64,000 nt of DNA from Alteromonadaceae bacterium (GTDB lineage Bacteria; Pseudomonadota; Gammaproteobacteria; Enterobacterales; Alteromonadaceae): contig JABXHM010000100.1 of NCBI GenBank assembly GCA_013373625.1, positions 1-64,000 of the forward strand, given 5' to 3'. Made by a program: the position numbers and the translations under genes. Positions 54,776-63,270 of the stretch are shown here, piece after piece. The notes beneath the pieces are model-generated. The model was not told the DNA's origin. It did not search any database and saw only the letters and a program-made list of their open reading frames with translations. Position 1 is the first letter of the stretch. Each line of letters begins with the position of its first letter.

Positions 54776-54868
54776 ATGTTACTTGCACACTTTCTAGTAT
54801 TGCCTATCGCCTTAGTTTTGCTGGGCCTGTCAATTGGTATGGTTGAATCACACAGGAGTATTCGCTAA
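54776..54868 (+). CDS. 30-residue single-pass membrane peptide, first gene of the exporter operon
   Basis: An ATG at 54776 opens a 30-codon frame whose TAA is followed directly by the ATG of the membrane fusion protein (TAAATG). The peptide is one hydrophobic helix (residues 2-22, LLAHFLVLPIALVLLGLSIG) with a charged tail (ESHRSIR). A GGGG lies 8 nt upstream. The AGGAG for the next gene is embedded in its last codons, so reading it could control translation of the fusion protein. It may be a small subunit of the exporter or a regulatory leader. No homologue is known to me. Confidence 0.55.
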   Translation: MLLAHFLVLPIALVLLGLSIGMVESHRSIR

Positions 54869-56125
54869 ATGATTAAAGATACCAGTGCCCAGGACACTGT
54901 CGTTAAGGCAAAGCGTAAGTGGCTAAAACCGGTTCTGTTTGGTTTAGTCACTTGCGTTGCCATCGTGTTATCTGCTCAGGCTATATTAAGTACCGGCTCC
55001 GCCAGCGAATCCGTTCGTCGGGCATCGCTGCAGATAGCCTCAGTAGAACGCGGTGACTTAGTGCGCGATATTGCTGCCACCGGCCGCGTAGTAGCGGCTA
55101 ATGCGCCGCAAGTGTATAGCCCTGAAGAGGGCATAGCGACGCTGCGGGTCAGAGCAGGCGATACGGTTGTGAAAGGCCAGACAATCGCGCAAGTAGAAAG
55201 TCCTGAATTACAAAATAAGCTACAGCAGGAGCGATCTGAGCTTGCCCGCCTTGAAGGTGAGTTATCTCGTAAGGAGCTGGATGCCAGACGTCAAACGTTG
55301 CTGCTCACAAAGCAACTGGACATGGCAAAAGTTGAACTCAAAGCAGCCGAACGTGAAAGTCGGCGCGCCAACAAATCCATTAAAACCAATATCATTAGCC
55401 AGATTGACTATGAAAAAGCCGAAGATGATTTAGCCAGGGCCGCATTAACGGTAACCCACGCCGAACAAGAAGTCGCTCTGGCAAAAGATACTCTCGCTTT
55501 TGAAGTCGCCTCTGCACGCAATACCCTGGCGCGTCAGCAATTTGTGGTTGAAGAGTTGGAAAGAAAGGTTAATAACCTGGTCATCATTGCCAGTGTTGAT
55601 GGTGTGGTGGGGAATTTATTTGTGAGCCGCCGCTCGCTAGTTACCCAAAACCAGCCTTTGATGACCCTTGTCGATCTAACCGCCTATGAAGCAGAGCTCA
55701 ATGTTGCAGAGAGTTTTGCCAACGAGTTGGGCCTGGGCATGGACGTAGAACTAAAAATTGGTCGCCAGACTATCATGGGCACGCTGTCGGCAATCTCACC
55801 TGAAGTCACTGAACGAGAAGTCACTACACGGGTTAGATTTGATCAGGCTGCGGTTGACCAAATTCGCCAGAACCAGCAAATCACCGCGCGCATTCTGCTG
55901 GAAAATAAAAGCAATGTAATAAAAGTGCGTCGCGGCAGCTTTATGCAATCAGGCGGTTTTGTGGCCTATAAAGTCGATGGCGATCTTGCCACTCGAATCC
56001 CAATTGAAACCGGCGCCACCAGCGTGCGCGAAGTCGAAATTATCGACGGGGTGGCGCCGGGCGACCAGATTATTATCTCCAGTTATCAGGCATTTGAACA
56101 AGCGCCCTCAGTATTGCTGCGCTAA
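54869..56125 (+). CDS. ABC exporter periplasmic adaptor (HlyD/MacA-type membrane fusion protein)
   Basis: 418 residues. An N-terminal membrane anchor (about 20-42) is followed by a lipoyl half-motif (VYSPEEGIATLRVRAGDTVVKGQTIAQVES). A long coiled-coil hairpin (about 108-225), the second lipoyl half (VDGVVGNLFVSRRSLVTQNQPL) and beta-barrel and membrane-proximal domains complete the fold. Such adaptors join an inner-membrane transporter to TolC; no tolC is in the window. AGGAG lies 10 nt before the ATG. Confidence 0.92.
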   Translation: MIKDTSAQDTVVKAKRKWLKPVLFGLVTCVAIVLSAQAILSTGSASESVRRASLQIASVERGDLVRDIAATGRVVAANAPQVYSPEEGIATLRVRAGDTVVKGQTIAQVESPELQNKLQQERSELARLEGELSRKELDARRQTLLLTKQLDMAKVELKAAERESRRANKSIKTNIISQIDYEKAEDDLARAALTVTHAEQEVALAKDTLAFEVASARNTLARQQFVVEELERKVNNLVIIASVDGVVGNLFVSRRSLVTQNQPLMTLVDLTAYEAELNVAESFANELGLGMDVELKIGRQTIMGTLSAISPEVTEREVTTRVRFDQAAVDQIRQNQQITARILLENKSNVIKVRRGSFMQSGGFVAYKVDGDLATRIPIETGATSVREVEIIDGVAPGDQIIISSYQAFEQAPSVLLR

Positions 56126-56139
56126 ACAAGGAATATTTT

Positions 56140-56856
56140 ATGTTAAGTATGAAAAAAGTCAGTAAAGTTTATCAAACCGAAATGGTTCAAACCCACGCTC
56201 TACGTGATTTTGATTTGCAGGTTAACGAAGGTGAGTTTATTGCCGTGACCGGACCTTCTGGTTCAGGTAAAACCACCTTTTTAAACATTGCCGGTATGCT
56301 GGAGCCCTTCACGGGTGGGCAGTACATGCTTGACGATGTCGACGTTGGCAGTTTGTCGGATAATCAGCGTGCTGATTTACGCAACCAGAAAATAGGCTTC
56401 ATTTTTCAGGGTTTTAATCTCATCCCTGATCTCAACTTATACGAAAATGTTGAAGTGCCGCTGCGCTATCGGGGCGTTAAGGCGGCTGAACGTAAAAAGC
56501 GCATTGAAACCTGCCTTGAGCAGGTTGGGCTGGGCAGTCGGGCCAAACACCTGCCGCAACAACTCTCTGGCGGTCAGCAACAACGTGTCGCCATTGCCCG
56601 TGCACTGGCTGGTGAACCGCGTTTCTTACTGGCCGATGAACCTACCGGTAACCTCGACAGCCTGATGGCGCGCCAGGTGATGGAACTGCTCGAAGAGATT
56701 AACGCAGCTGGCGCGACCATTGTTATGGTCACTCACGACCCGGAACTAGCCCGCCGGGCACCCCGTAATATTCAGATTGTCGATGGCCAAATGGCAGATT
56801 TCACCTTATATCAGGGTGCAACTGACATTGAAACACGCCAGCCAGCGGAGGTGTAA
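56140..56856 (+). CDS. ABC exporter ATPase (MacB/LolD-type)
   Basis: 238 residues, cytoplasmic nucleotide-binding subunit. Walker A GPSGSGKTT, Q-loop GFIFQGFNLIP, signature LSGGQQQRVAIARAL, Walker B FLLADEPTGNLDS and H-loop VTHD are all intact. The family (MacB, LolD, FtsE) powers mechanotransmission-type FtsX permeases rather than pore-type export. It lies 14 nt after the adaptor and 1 nt before permease 1. Confidence 0.95.
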   Translation: MLSMKKVSKVYQTEMVQTHALRDFDLQVNEGEFIAVTGPSGSGKTTFLNIAGMLEPFTGGQYMLDDVDVGSLSDNQRADLRNQKIGFIFQGFNLIPDLNLYENVEVPLRYRGVKAAERKKRIETCLEQVGLGSRAKHLPQQLSGGQQQRVAIARALAGEPRFLLADEPTGNLDSLMARQVMELLEEINAAGATIVMVTHDPELARRAPRNIQIVDGQMADFTLYQGATDIETRQPAEV

Positions 56857-56857
56857 C

Positions 56858-58171
56858 ATGTTTGTCCACTATATTGATTTAGGCTGGCGTAGTCTGCGCC
56901 GAACACCTCTTGTAAGTGTGTTAATGGTGCTGGCCATAGCCATGGGTATTGGTATTACCATGACCAGCTTGTCTGTTTATCACATGATGTCCATGGATCC
57001 GATCCCACAAAAGAGCTCGCGTTTGTTTCATCCGCAGTTGCAAACGATGGACGAAGGCAATGACACATGGTCTATAGATAACCTGCCTTATCAACTGACT
57101 TACCAGGATGCCAAAAATCTGGCTGAAGCACCCTTCCCGAAATACAAGGCGGCAATGCTGCGCAGCGGTTTTACCGTGCATATGAACTCATCAGACGTGC
57201 GTCCTTTCATTGAAAGTGCCCGCATTACGCACCGTGATTTCTTTACGATGTTTGACACGCAATTCCAGTATGGCGGTCCATGGACGGCAGAGCAGGCAGC
57301 TGCCGCCAGCCAGGTAGTGGTGATCAGTGCTGAAATCAATGAAAAACTGTTTGGCGGTAAGAACTCAGTTGGCAAACAAATTTACCTGGACGATACCCAC
57401 TTTCAAATTGTCGGGGTGACGCTACCCTGGGATGCTCACCTGAAATTTTATGACGTTAATAACGGTGCATTTAACAGTCATGAAAATGTCTATATCCCTT
57501 TTAGCCTGGTTGCTGCCATGGATTTAGACACCTGGGGAAACACCAACGGCTGGAAGTTTGAAAACATCAACACTATGAAAGAAAAACGCCAGGGCGAGGA
57601 GTTCTGGCTTCAATTCTGGGTTCAACTCGATAACGAAGCTGACGTACAACGTTACGGCGAGTACCTGATGAACTACATGGCACAGCAAAAAGAAACGGGG
57701 CGCTTTAATCGCGAGCAACTGGAGTTTGGCTTACGTAACGTCAACGAGTTGATGGACTATCGCAATGTGGTATCAGAAGAAAACGAAGTATTAGTTGCGC
57801 TCAGCTTTATGTTTTTAGCCGTGTGCCTGGCCAATATACTGGGCTTGCTGCTGGCTAAATTTATGCGCCGTGCACCAGAAGTTGGCGTTCGCCGTGCATT
57901 AGGAGCCAGTAAGCGACAAGTGTTTTTGCAGCACATTGTTGAAGTTTCCATGCTTGGATTAGTCGGTGGAGTACTGGGTATTGTCATCGCACAACTGGGT
58001 TTATGGGGAGTACGGGTAACACAGGAGTATTACTCGTCCCTGGCAACCATGGACTGGACGATGCTACTTGCCGCGCCGGTAATTGCTATTTCAGCCTGCA
58101 TTCTTGCCGGTATCTACCCAGCCTGGTTAGTCTGCCGCACTGCGCCCGCAACTTACCTTAAAACCCAATAG
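56858..58171 (+). CDS. FtsX/MacB-type ABC permease, subunit 1
   Basis: 437 residues from the ATG at 56858, with GGAGG 6 nt upstream; the open frame extends to 56777 inside the ATPase gene and is rejected. One N-terminal helix (VSVLMVLAIAMGIGITMTSLSV), a large periplasmic MacB_PCD domain (about 45-310) and three C-terminal helices of the FtsX domain (with GVRRALGASKRQVFLQHIVE) are seen. Substrate unknown. Confidence 0.93.
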   Translation: MFVHYIDLGWRSLRRTPLVSVLMVLAIAMGIGITMTSLSVYHMMSMDPIPQKSSRLFHPQLQTMDEGNDTWSIDNLPYQLTYQDAKNLAEAPFPKYKAAMLRSGFTVHMNSSDVRPFIESARITHRDFFTMFDTQFQYGGPWTAEQAAAASQVVVISAEINEKLFGGKNSVGKQIYLDDTHFQIVGVTLPWDAHLKFYDVNNGAFNSHENVYIPFSLVAAMDLDTWGNTNGWKFENINTMKEKRQGEEFWLQFWVQLDNEADVQRYGEYLMNYMAQQKETGRFNREQLEFGLRNVNELMDYRNVVSEENEVLVALSFMFLAVCLANILGLLLAKFMRRAPEVGVRRALGASKRQVFLQHIVEVSMLGLVGGVLGIVIAQLGLWGVRVTQEYYSSLATMDWTMLLAAPVIAISACILAGIYPAWLVCRTAPATYLKTQ

Positions 58172-58181
58172 GAACAAGACA

Positions 58182-59387
58182 ATGTTGGAACTTAAACCTA
58201 TTCTCAATGCCTTGCGCCGCTCTAAGGTAGGCGCCATTTTACTGCTTATTCAGATTGCCATTACTACCGCGATTGTGAGTAATGCTGCGTTTATTATTCA
58301 GGACCGGCTCAACTACTTGCAACAGGATACCGGTTACCCCGAACAGGATATCTTCTCGCTAACAGTGTTAACTTTTGGCAAAGACCGCGACTTATCTCAA
58401 CAATTTGAAGAAGATGAAAGCATGATCAGGGGATTACCCGGCGTAGCGGATGCTGCGCTCACTAACGCTGTACCGCTAAGCGGCTCTGGCAGTGCATCGG
58501 GCATTGGCCTGCAGCCCGCGCCAGAATCTGGCCGTTCGGTGCGAGCGGGTTATTTATTGGGTGACGACCATATGCTCAATACGCTCGGGCTTGAGGTCAG
58601 TGATGGACGCAACTTTTATGCTGACGAAGTTATCATTGCACAGGATCGCACTAAGCTTCCAGAAGTAGGTATTGCCTCCCGGTCCTTCGTTGAAGAGGCG
58701 TTTCCCGACGAAGACGGCCTGGGAAAAATAATTTACATGGGCGACCGCCCGTTTAAAATCATCGGCATAGTGGAAAAAATGAAAGGCCCGTGGCTAAAAG
58801 ACAGTCGCTCGGATAACCTGGTGATCTTTCCATTTGTTCAGGCCAGCACCTACCAGCATATTATTGTTCACACTGAGCGCGGACAGCGCGATGCAGTTAT
58901 GCGCACCATTGAAGACCGAATGCTCGAAGCCTACGACAAACGTGTCATCACTAATGTCATTGCCCTGGATGAAAACAAGCGCCAGTATAATGCCTCGGAT
59001 ACCCTAATGATGCGAATGCTAGTCGTGTTGATTGTTGTGCTGGTCGCGGTTACTGCACTGGGAATTTTTGGCCTGACATTGTTTAATATTAGCAAACGTA
59101 CACGCCAAATTGGTACACGCCGCGCACTCGGTGCACGCAAGTCAGATATTATCCGTTACTTTTTAGTTGAAAATACCGTGATATGCGCGGGTGGCCTGAT
59201 CGTAGGATGTATTGGCGCCATTTTAATGAGCCAGCAACTACTGGAGCAATTTTCACTGCCCGCTCTGGATATGTGGTACGTTGCAGGTACTGCACTCATG
59301 GTGCTGGTAATGACCTTGCTGGCGGTGATTTCGCCGGCGCGCAGAGCTGCGAAGATTTCCCCTAGTGTCGCAACCCGCAGCATTTAA
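58182..59387 (+). CDS. FtsX/MacB-type ABC permease, subunit 2
   Basis: 401 residues with AGGA 8 nt before the ATG. Same layout as subunit 1: N-terminal helix (VGAILLLIQIAITTAIVSNAAF), periplasmic domain (about 45-270) and three C-terminal helices with TRRALGARKSDIIRYFLVE. The periplasmic domains of the two permeases differ, so the transporter is probably an asymmetric heterodimer rather than a MacB-like homodimer. Confidence 0.93.
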   Translation: MLELKPILNALRRSKVGAILLLIQIAITTAIVSNAAFIIQDRLNYLQQDTGYPEQDIFSLTVLTFGKDRDLSQQFEEDESMIRGLPGVADAALTNAVPLSGSGSASGIGLQPAPESGRSVRAGYLLGDDHMLNTLGLEVSDGRNFYADEVIIAQDRTKLPEVGIASRSFVEEAFPDEDGLGKIIYMGDRPFKIIGIVEKMKGPWLKDSRSDNLVIFPFVQASTYQHIIVHTERGQRDAVMRTIEDRMLEAYDKRVITNVIALDENKRQYNASDTLMMRMLVVLIVVLVAVTALGIFGLTLFNISKRTRQIGTRRALGARKSDIIRYFLVENTVICAGGLIVGCIGAILMSQQLLEQFSLPALDMWYVAGTALMVLVMTLLAVISPARRAAKISPSVATRSI

Positions 59388-59395
59388 TAATGCTT

Positions 59396-59436
59396 GTCGC
59401 TCAGGGTTAACGTAAACTACGTTAACCCTGAGCGAC
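59396..59436. repeat. Perfect 19-bp inverted repeat between exporter and regulator genes
   Basis: GTCGCTCAGGGTTAACGTA, loop AAC, and its exact complement (41 nt in all). It starts 8 nt after the permease stop and ends 34 nt before the regulator ATG. The 3' flank is TGTTCGTTATATT, not a proper T-run. It may be a transcription terminator, an mRNA stabiliser that lowers regulator expression, or a protein-binding site. Confidence 0.75.
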
Positions 59437-59470
59437 TGTTCGTTATATTACACAATATAGTTATGATGAT

Positions 59471-60814
59471 ATGGATAAAATTCTGCTTGTAGATGACAAC
59501 GTGGCAGTGCTGGACGCACTATCATTACTCTTTGAGATTCATGACTATGAAGTCGTTACAGCCAGCACTCCCGCTGAAGCATGTCAGGCGGTTAATTACC
59601 AGTCTATTGCGCTGGTGATCCAGGATATGAATTTTACCTCTGACACCACATCCGGCGAAGAAGGCAAAGTACTCTTTAACGAGTTGCGAAAGTTAAATCC
59701 TCATTTACCGATTATATTGATGACGGCATGGACGGAGTTAGAACACGCTGTTGAGCTGGTGAAAGCCGGGGCTGCGGACTACGTAGCAAAACCCTGGGAC
59801 GATCAAAAACTGCTCAACACAGTGGCAAACCTGATTGATTTAGGCAAAGCCCGCGTTCAAAGCCACCAGTTAGCGCGCCAGCAACACGCTTATACAGATG
59901 CAAAAGATGCAGCTGACAGAGTTGGTCTGGTCTATCAAAGCGCAGTAATGCAACGCCTGATCGACATGGCCGCCCAGGTGGCAAAATCTGATATCAGTGT
60001 GCTGATTACCGGCCCGAACGGCAGCGGTAAAGAAAAAATAGCCCAACTCATTCAGGCCGGATCGGCATTATCCCATAAGCCTTTTATTAGCATTAACGCT
60101 GGCGCTCTGCCGCCAGATTTAATGGAAGCCGAGTTATTTGGCGCTGAAGCTGGCGCCTACACAGGGGCACAAAAAACACGCGTGGGTCGATTTGAAGCGG
60201 CCGATGGTGGCACCTTGTTTTTGGATGAAATTGGTAACCTGTCACCTGCTGGTCAAATGAAGTTACTGCGGGTACTGCAAACCGGCGAATTCGAACGACT
60301 GGGCTCGGTTAAAACTCAAAAAGTGAACGTTAGGGTAATTTCAGCCACCAATGCCAACCTGGTAACAGACATACAGCAAGGCCGTTTTCGGGAAGATTTA
60401 TATTACCGCCTCAACGCTATAGAGCTGAGACTGCCGCCTCTGAAAGAGCGCCCTGACGATATTGCCCCTCTTGTTCAGCATTTTTTACCGGGCCGGGATA
60501 TCAGTTTAATTGCCCTTAAAGGCCTAGAAGAATACGCCTGGCCCGGCAATGTTCGCGAGTTAGAAAACGCCTGTAAGCGGGTTAATGTACTCAAACCGGA
60601 GGGGATCATTGAGCTGACAGATTTTTGTTTATCACCGGCCACACTACAGACGGCTGCGCCGGAGAATGTTCAGCATAGCAATGATATTTCCCGCGCCACA
60701 TTACAGCAGGTTATGGACAAACACGAAGGTGTGATTGCCCGGGTTGCCAAAGAATTAGGACTTAGCCGCCAGTCGCTGTATCGCCGGCTGAAGAAATTTG
60801 GAATCGAATATTGA
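59471..60814 (+). CDS. Sigma-54-dependent response regulator (NtrC family)
   Basis: 447 residues. Receiver domain 1-120 with phospho-acceptor D52 (VIQDMNF). AAA+ domain about 140-370 with Walker A GPNGSGKE, the sigma-54 loop GAYTGA (228-233, Tyr in place of the usual Phe), Walker B GGTLFLDEIGN and ISATNANL. A C-terminal Fis-type helix-turn-helix (VAKELGLSRQSLYRRLKKFG) completes it. It likely activates the -24/-12 promoter at 54702 through the sites at 54591-54660. Its TGA overlaps the kinase start. Confidence 0.94.
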   Translation: MDKILLVDDNVAVLDALSLLFEIHDYEVVTASTPAEACQAVNYQSIALVIQDMNFTSDTTSGEEGKVLFNELRKLNPHLPIILMTAWTELEHAVELVKAGAADYVAKPWDDQKLLNTVANLIDLGKARVQSHQLARQQHAYTDAKDAADRVGLVYQSAVMQRLIDMAAQVAKSDISVLITGPNGSGKEKIAQLIQAGSALSHKPFISINAGALPPDLMEAELFGAEAGAYTGAQKTRVGRFEAADGGTLFLDEIGNLSPAGQMKLLRVLQTGEFERLGSVKTQKVNVRVISATNANLVTDIQQGRFREDLYYRLNAIELRLPPLKERPDDIAPLVQHFLPGRDISLIALKGLEEYAWPGNVRELENACKRVNVLKPEGIIELTDFCLSPATLQTAAPENVQHSNDISRATLQQVMDKHEGVIARVAKELGLSRQSLYRRLKKFGIEY

Positions 60815-62127
60815 AAATCCAAAGGCCCCCCTTCACTGTAGTGTACCTGACGGTGGTAATTGCCGTCACCGCTTCCTTTGCGCCCCTTTTTTGGCTAAAT
60901 GCCGTACCCTGGCATCAAGCTGTAAGCCTTTATTGCATTACCTTAATCTCATGCCTGTGGTTGACTTACAAAGGCTTAACACCGCTGGCAAAAGCCATAG
61001 AGTCAATAAAAATTGGTCTGCTCAACTTTAAAGATGGCGATTTTGCCAACCAACTGGTGTATCACGACACTGACGCACTGAGCGAACTGAGCCGGTTATA
61101 CAATGAGTCGGCGGAACAACTCAGGCACGAGAAACGCTGGCTTCACCAACGTGAACTTATGCTCGACAAAGTACTGCAAAGTTCACCGGAAATATTGCTG
61201 CTGACCAACGACAATGATGTGGTGGTATTTAGCAATTATGCGGCACGTAAATTTTTTCGCGCGCGCAGCCGGCTTGAAGGTATCACCTTGTCCGAGCTTC
61301 TTAGCCACATGCCCTACGGCGTTACCCAGGCAATGCGAGCCAGCCGCGAAGGCCTGTTTACTATTAATCATGATGGTAAGGAAATCGAAACCTGGCATTT
61401 AGCGACAGGGCGTTTTTTACTTAATAACCAGCACCATACCCTGTATATTCTCAAACCCATGACGCGTGAGTTAAGCCGCCAGGAAGTCGCGGTATGGAAA
61501 AAGGTTATTCGTATTATCAGTCACGAGCTGAATAATTCGATTGGGCCAATCTCCTCAATGCTGCACAGTGGCAAGATACTCAGCGAAAACCTTGGCGAGC
61601 CAAGGCTAAGCCGGGTGTTTGCCACCATTTCGGAGCGTATAGAACACTTAACCGAATTTGTTCAGGGTTACGGAAAGTTTGCCAAATTACCTGAGCCAAA
61701 ATTAAAACGTATCGATTTAGTCACGTTTATCTCCCAGCTCCAACAACAATGGCCATTTAATTATGTCCAGCAAGGCGATGGCAATCTCATTGCCGATCCG
61801 ACTCAGTTGGAACAACTGTTAATTAATTTGCTTAAAAATGCTCACGAGTCAGACTCTTCAGGTGCTGATGTCAGCCTGACAATTTCCTTACGTAATAAAG
61901 AGGCCATCATTGAAGTAACCGACGGGGGACAGGGAATGACCGAACAAGTGCTTTCACAAGCACTCATCCCGTTCTATTCAACCAAAAGCACCGGTAGTGG
62001 TTTAGGTTTGGCGCTATGCCGCGAAATAGCCGAAGCCCATCACGGCCAGATAGCCTTACAAAACAGGCCGGAAGGCGGACTGCGGGTAAGGGTTTTGCTG
62101 CCATCTGTGCTGCCTGCTGACGAGTAG
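60811..62127 (+). CDS. Sensor histidine kinase (NtrB-like)
   Basis: 438 residues from a TTG that overlaps the regulator stop by 4 nt. Two membrane helices (about 8-50) with almost no periplasmic loop, a HAMP/linker segment (about 55-110) and a PAS domain (about 118-200, SPEILLLTNDNDVVVFSN). Next a HisKA-type helix with H238 (ISHELNNSIGPISSM) and HATPase_c (LLINLLKNAHES, DGGQGM, GSGLGLALC). The lack of an external sensor suggests it detects a membrane or cytoplasmic signal, or the state of the exporter. Cognate to the preceding regulator. Confidence 0.93.
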   Translation: MKIQRPPFTVVYLTVVIAVTASFAPLFWLNAVPWHQAVSLYCITLISCLWLTYKGLTPLAKAIESIKIGLLNFKDGDFANQLVYHDTDALSELSRLYNESAEQLRHEKRWLHQRELMLDKVLQSSPEILLLTNDNDVVVFSNYAARKFFRARSRLEGITLSELLSHMPYGVTQAMRASREGLFTINHDGKEIETWHLATGRFLLNNQHHTLYILKPMTRELSRQEVAVWKKVIRIISHELNNSIGPISSMLHSGKILSENLGEPRLSRVFATISERIEHLTEFVQGYGKFAKLPEPKLKRIDLVTFISQLQQQWPFNYVQQGDGNLIADPTQLEQLLINLLKNAHESDSSGADVSLTISLRNKEAIIEVTDGGQGMTEQVLSQALIPFYSTKSTGSGLGLALCREIAEAHHGQIALQNRPEGGLRVRVLLPSVLPADE

Positions 62128-62153
62128 TCCGCCATTTTAATGCCGGTTTGTGA

Positions 62154-62621
62154 TTACTTTTTAGGCTTTTCGCTGACCCAAACGGTTATGGTGCCTTCAA
62201 CAACCACTGTACCTTGCTGATTGAAAGCTTTGACGCTAATGGGTAGTTCGCCCGGTTGCCAGGCGTCAGAGGGCACCTCAGCGATGCAGCGAATATCCGA
62301 GTCTGCCTTGGCTGGGTAAGTCAGTGACATGCCTTTGGGGATCCAACGTAAATGCTTAGGAATAGACGCTTCGCACATAAAACCCATGGCCATTTCGAGT
62401 CCATTACAAATCGCAATGACGTGCATAGTACCGATGTGATTTTGCAGCCCTTTACGCTTTTTAATCAATACTTCACAGTGGTTGGGTTTTAGCTGCGTGA
62501 TCAACGGCGATACCGTTGAGAAGTAAGGCGCTCTGCGAGCTGAGTACCAGCTGAACAGTTTTCTCCCCATGGGGAACTTTAAAAATTTATCGTAGGTCTT
62601 CAATAAGTAATTATCGGCCAT
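62154..62621 (-). CDS. DUF4442 hotdog-fold protein (putative thioesterase)
   Basis: 155 residues. Matches the DUF4442/YiiD-C-terminal hotdog group: NHCEVLIKKRKGLQNHIGTMHVIAICNGLEMAMGF is the conserved helix and strand core. These are predicted acyl-CoA thioesterases of unknown substrate. The 3' end faces the kinase gene 26 nt away. A possible promoter (TTGTCA-18-TATAGC, 62651-62680) lies upstream on the minus strand. Confidence 0.85.
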   Translation of the reverse strand: MADNYLLKTYDKFLKFPMGRKLFSWYSARRAPYFSTVSPLITQLKPNHCEVLIKKRKGLQNHIGTMHVIAICNGLEMAMGFMCEASIPKHLRWIPKGMSLTYPAKADSDIRCIAEVPSDAWQPGELPISVKAFNQQGTVVVEGTITVWVSEKPKK

Positions 62622-63095
62622 ATTGTGTCTTATTGTACTTGTATGAAACTGCTATAACGTAACCTCAGGTGTTTTGACAACTATATCAATAATCGTCTTC
62701 CTGGCCCGGTGTTGAGTGTGCAAATTGCCAGTCAACTGGTTAGACCAGATTACGTACTCATGCCCGACAAATCAAGTATTGGCTTGCTTTTTGTCACTAT
62801 TGATGACGATGTCTGTGGCCATAGCACTATATCACCTGACAAAATTTAAACACTAAACAGATGTTAAGCCACCGCAAAATGTGCAGGTAATCACTGCTTA
62901 AACAATGGCGCAGACGCGACGAAAAGGCAGTGTGCAGAGAAACTGAAAAAGTAGTAGAGCCCGACGGCGGAAAATTCGCTAAGAAAAGACGCGAACTGGC
63001 AATCGCTGAGCGACATGCACATTATCGCCGGCCCCTTGGGTCGCGATTCGCGCTTATGTGTTTTTTTGATTTTACCTTTCTCTGGAAAGAGAAAT
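62622..63095. other. Intergenic region, hotdog gene / tRNA-Gly
   Basis: About 470 nt. Apart from the possible hotdog-gene promoter near 62651-62680 I see no gene. Open frames reaching across the tRNA are artefacts. A weak TTTCTCT/AGAGAAA hairpin sits near 63076-63095 without a T-run on the tRNA strand. Confidence 0.4.
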
Positions 63096-63171
63096 TGGAG
63101 CGGGAAACGAGATTCGAACTCGCGACCCCAACCTTGGCAAGGTTGTGCTCTACCAGCTGAGCTATTCCCGC
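63096..63171 (-). tRNA. tRNA-Gly (GCC)
   Basis: 76 nt, starting GCGGGAATAGCTCAG at 63171, with anticodon GCC in CTTGGCAAG, T-loop GTTCGAATC, matching acceptor stem and an encoded CCA (63096-63098). It lies beside orn, as tRNA-Gly genes do in other gammaproteobacteria. Confidence 0.97.
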
Positions 63172-63203
63172 TTAGGAGTGGTACTTCGTTTGAAGTGGTG
63201 CGC

Positions 63204-63231
63204 ATTTTACAAAATTATTTTGTTAACGCAA
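63204..63231 (-). promoter_or_regulatory. Promoter of tRNA-Gly
   Basis: Minus strand: -35 TTGCGT (63226-63231), 16-nt spacer, -10 TAAAAT (63204-63209), then GCGCACC, a GC-rich discriminator very like that of the tRNA-Thr promoter at the other end of the window. Confidence 0.7.
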
Positions 63232-63270
63232 CACCTATTTGCAAATATTTATGAAATTTATATCGAATGC

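Noticed and set aside
62891..63205. Minus-strand frame of 104 residues (and plus-strand frames at 62930 and 63015) across tRNA-Gly
   Set aside because: The most protein-like part is a translation of the tRNA itself; there is no ribosome site or family match.
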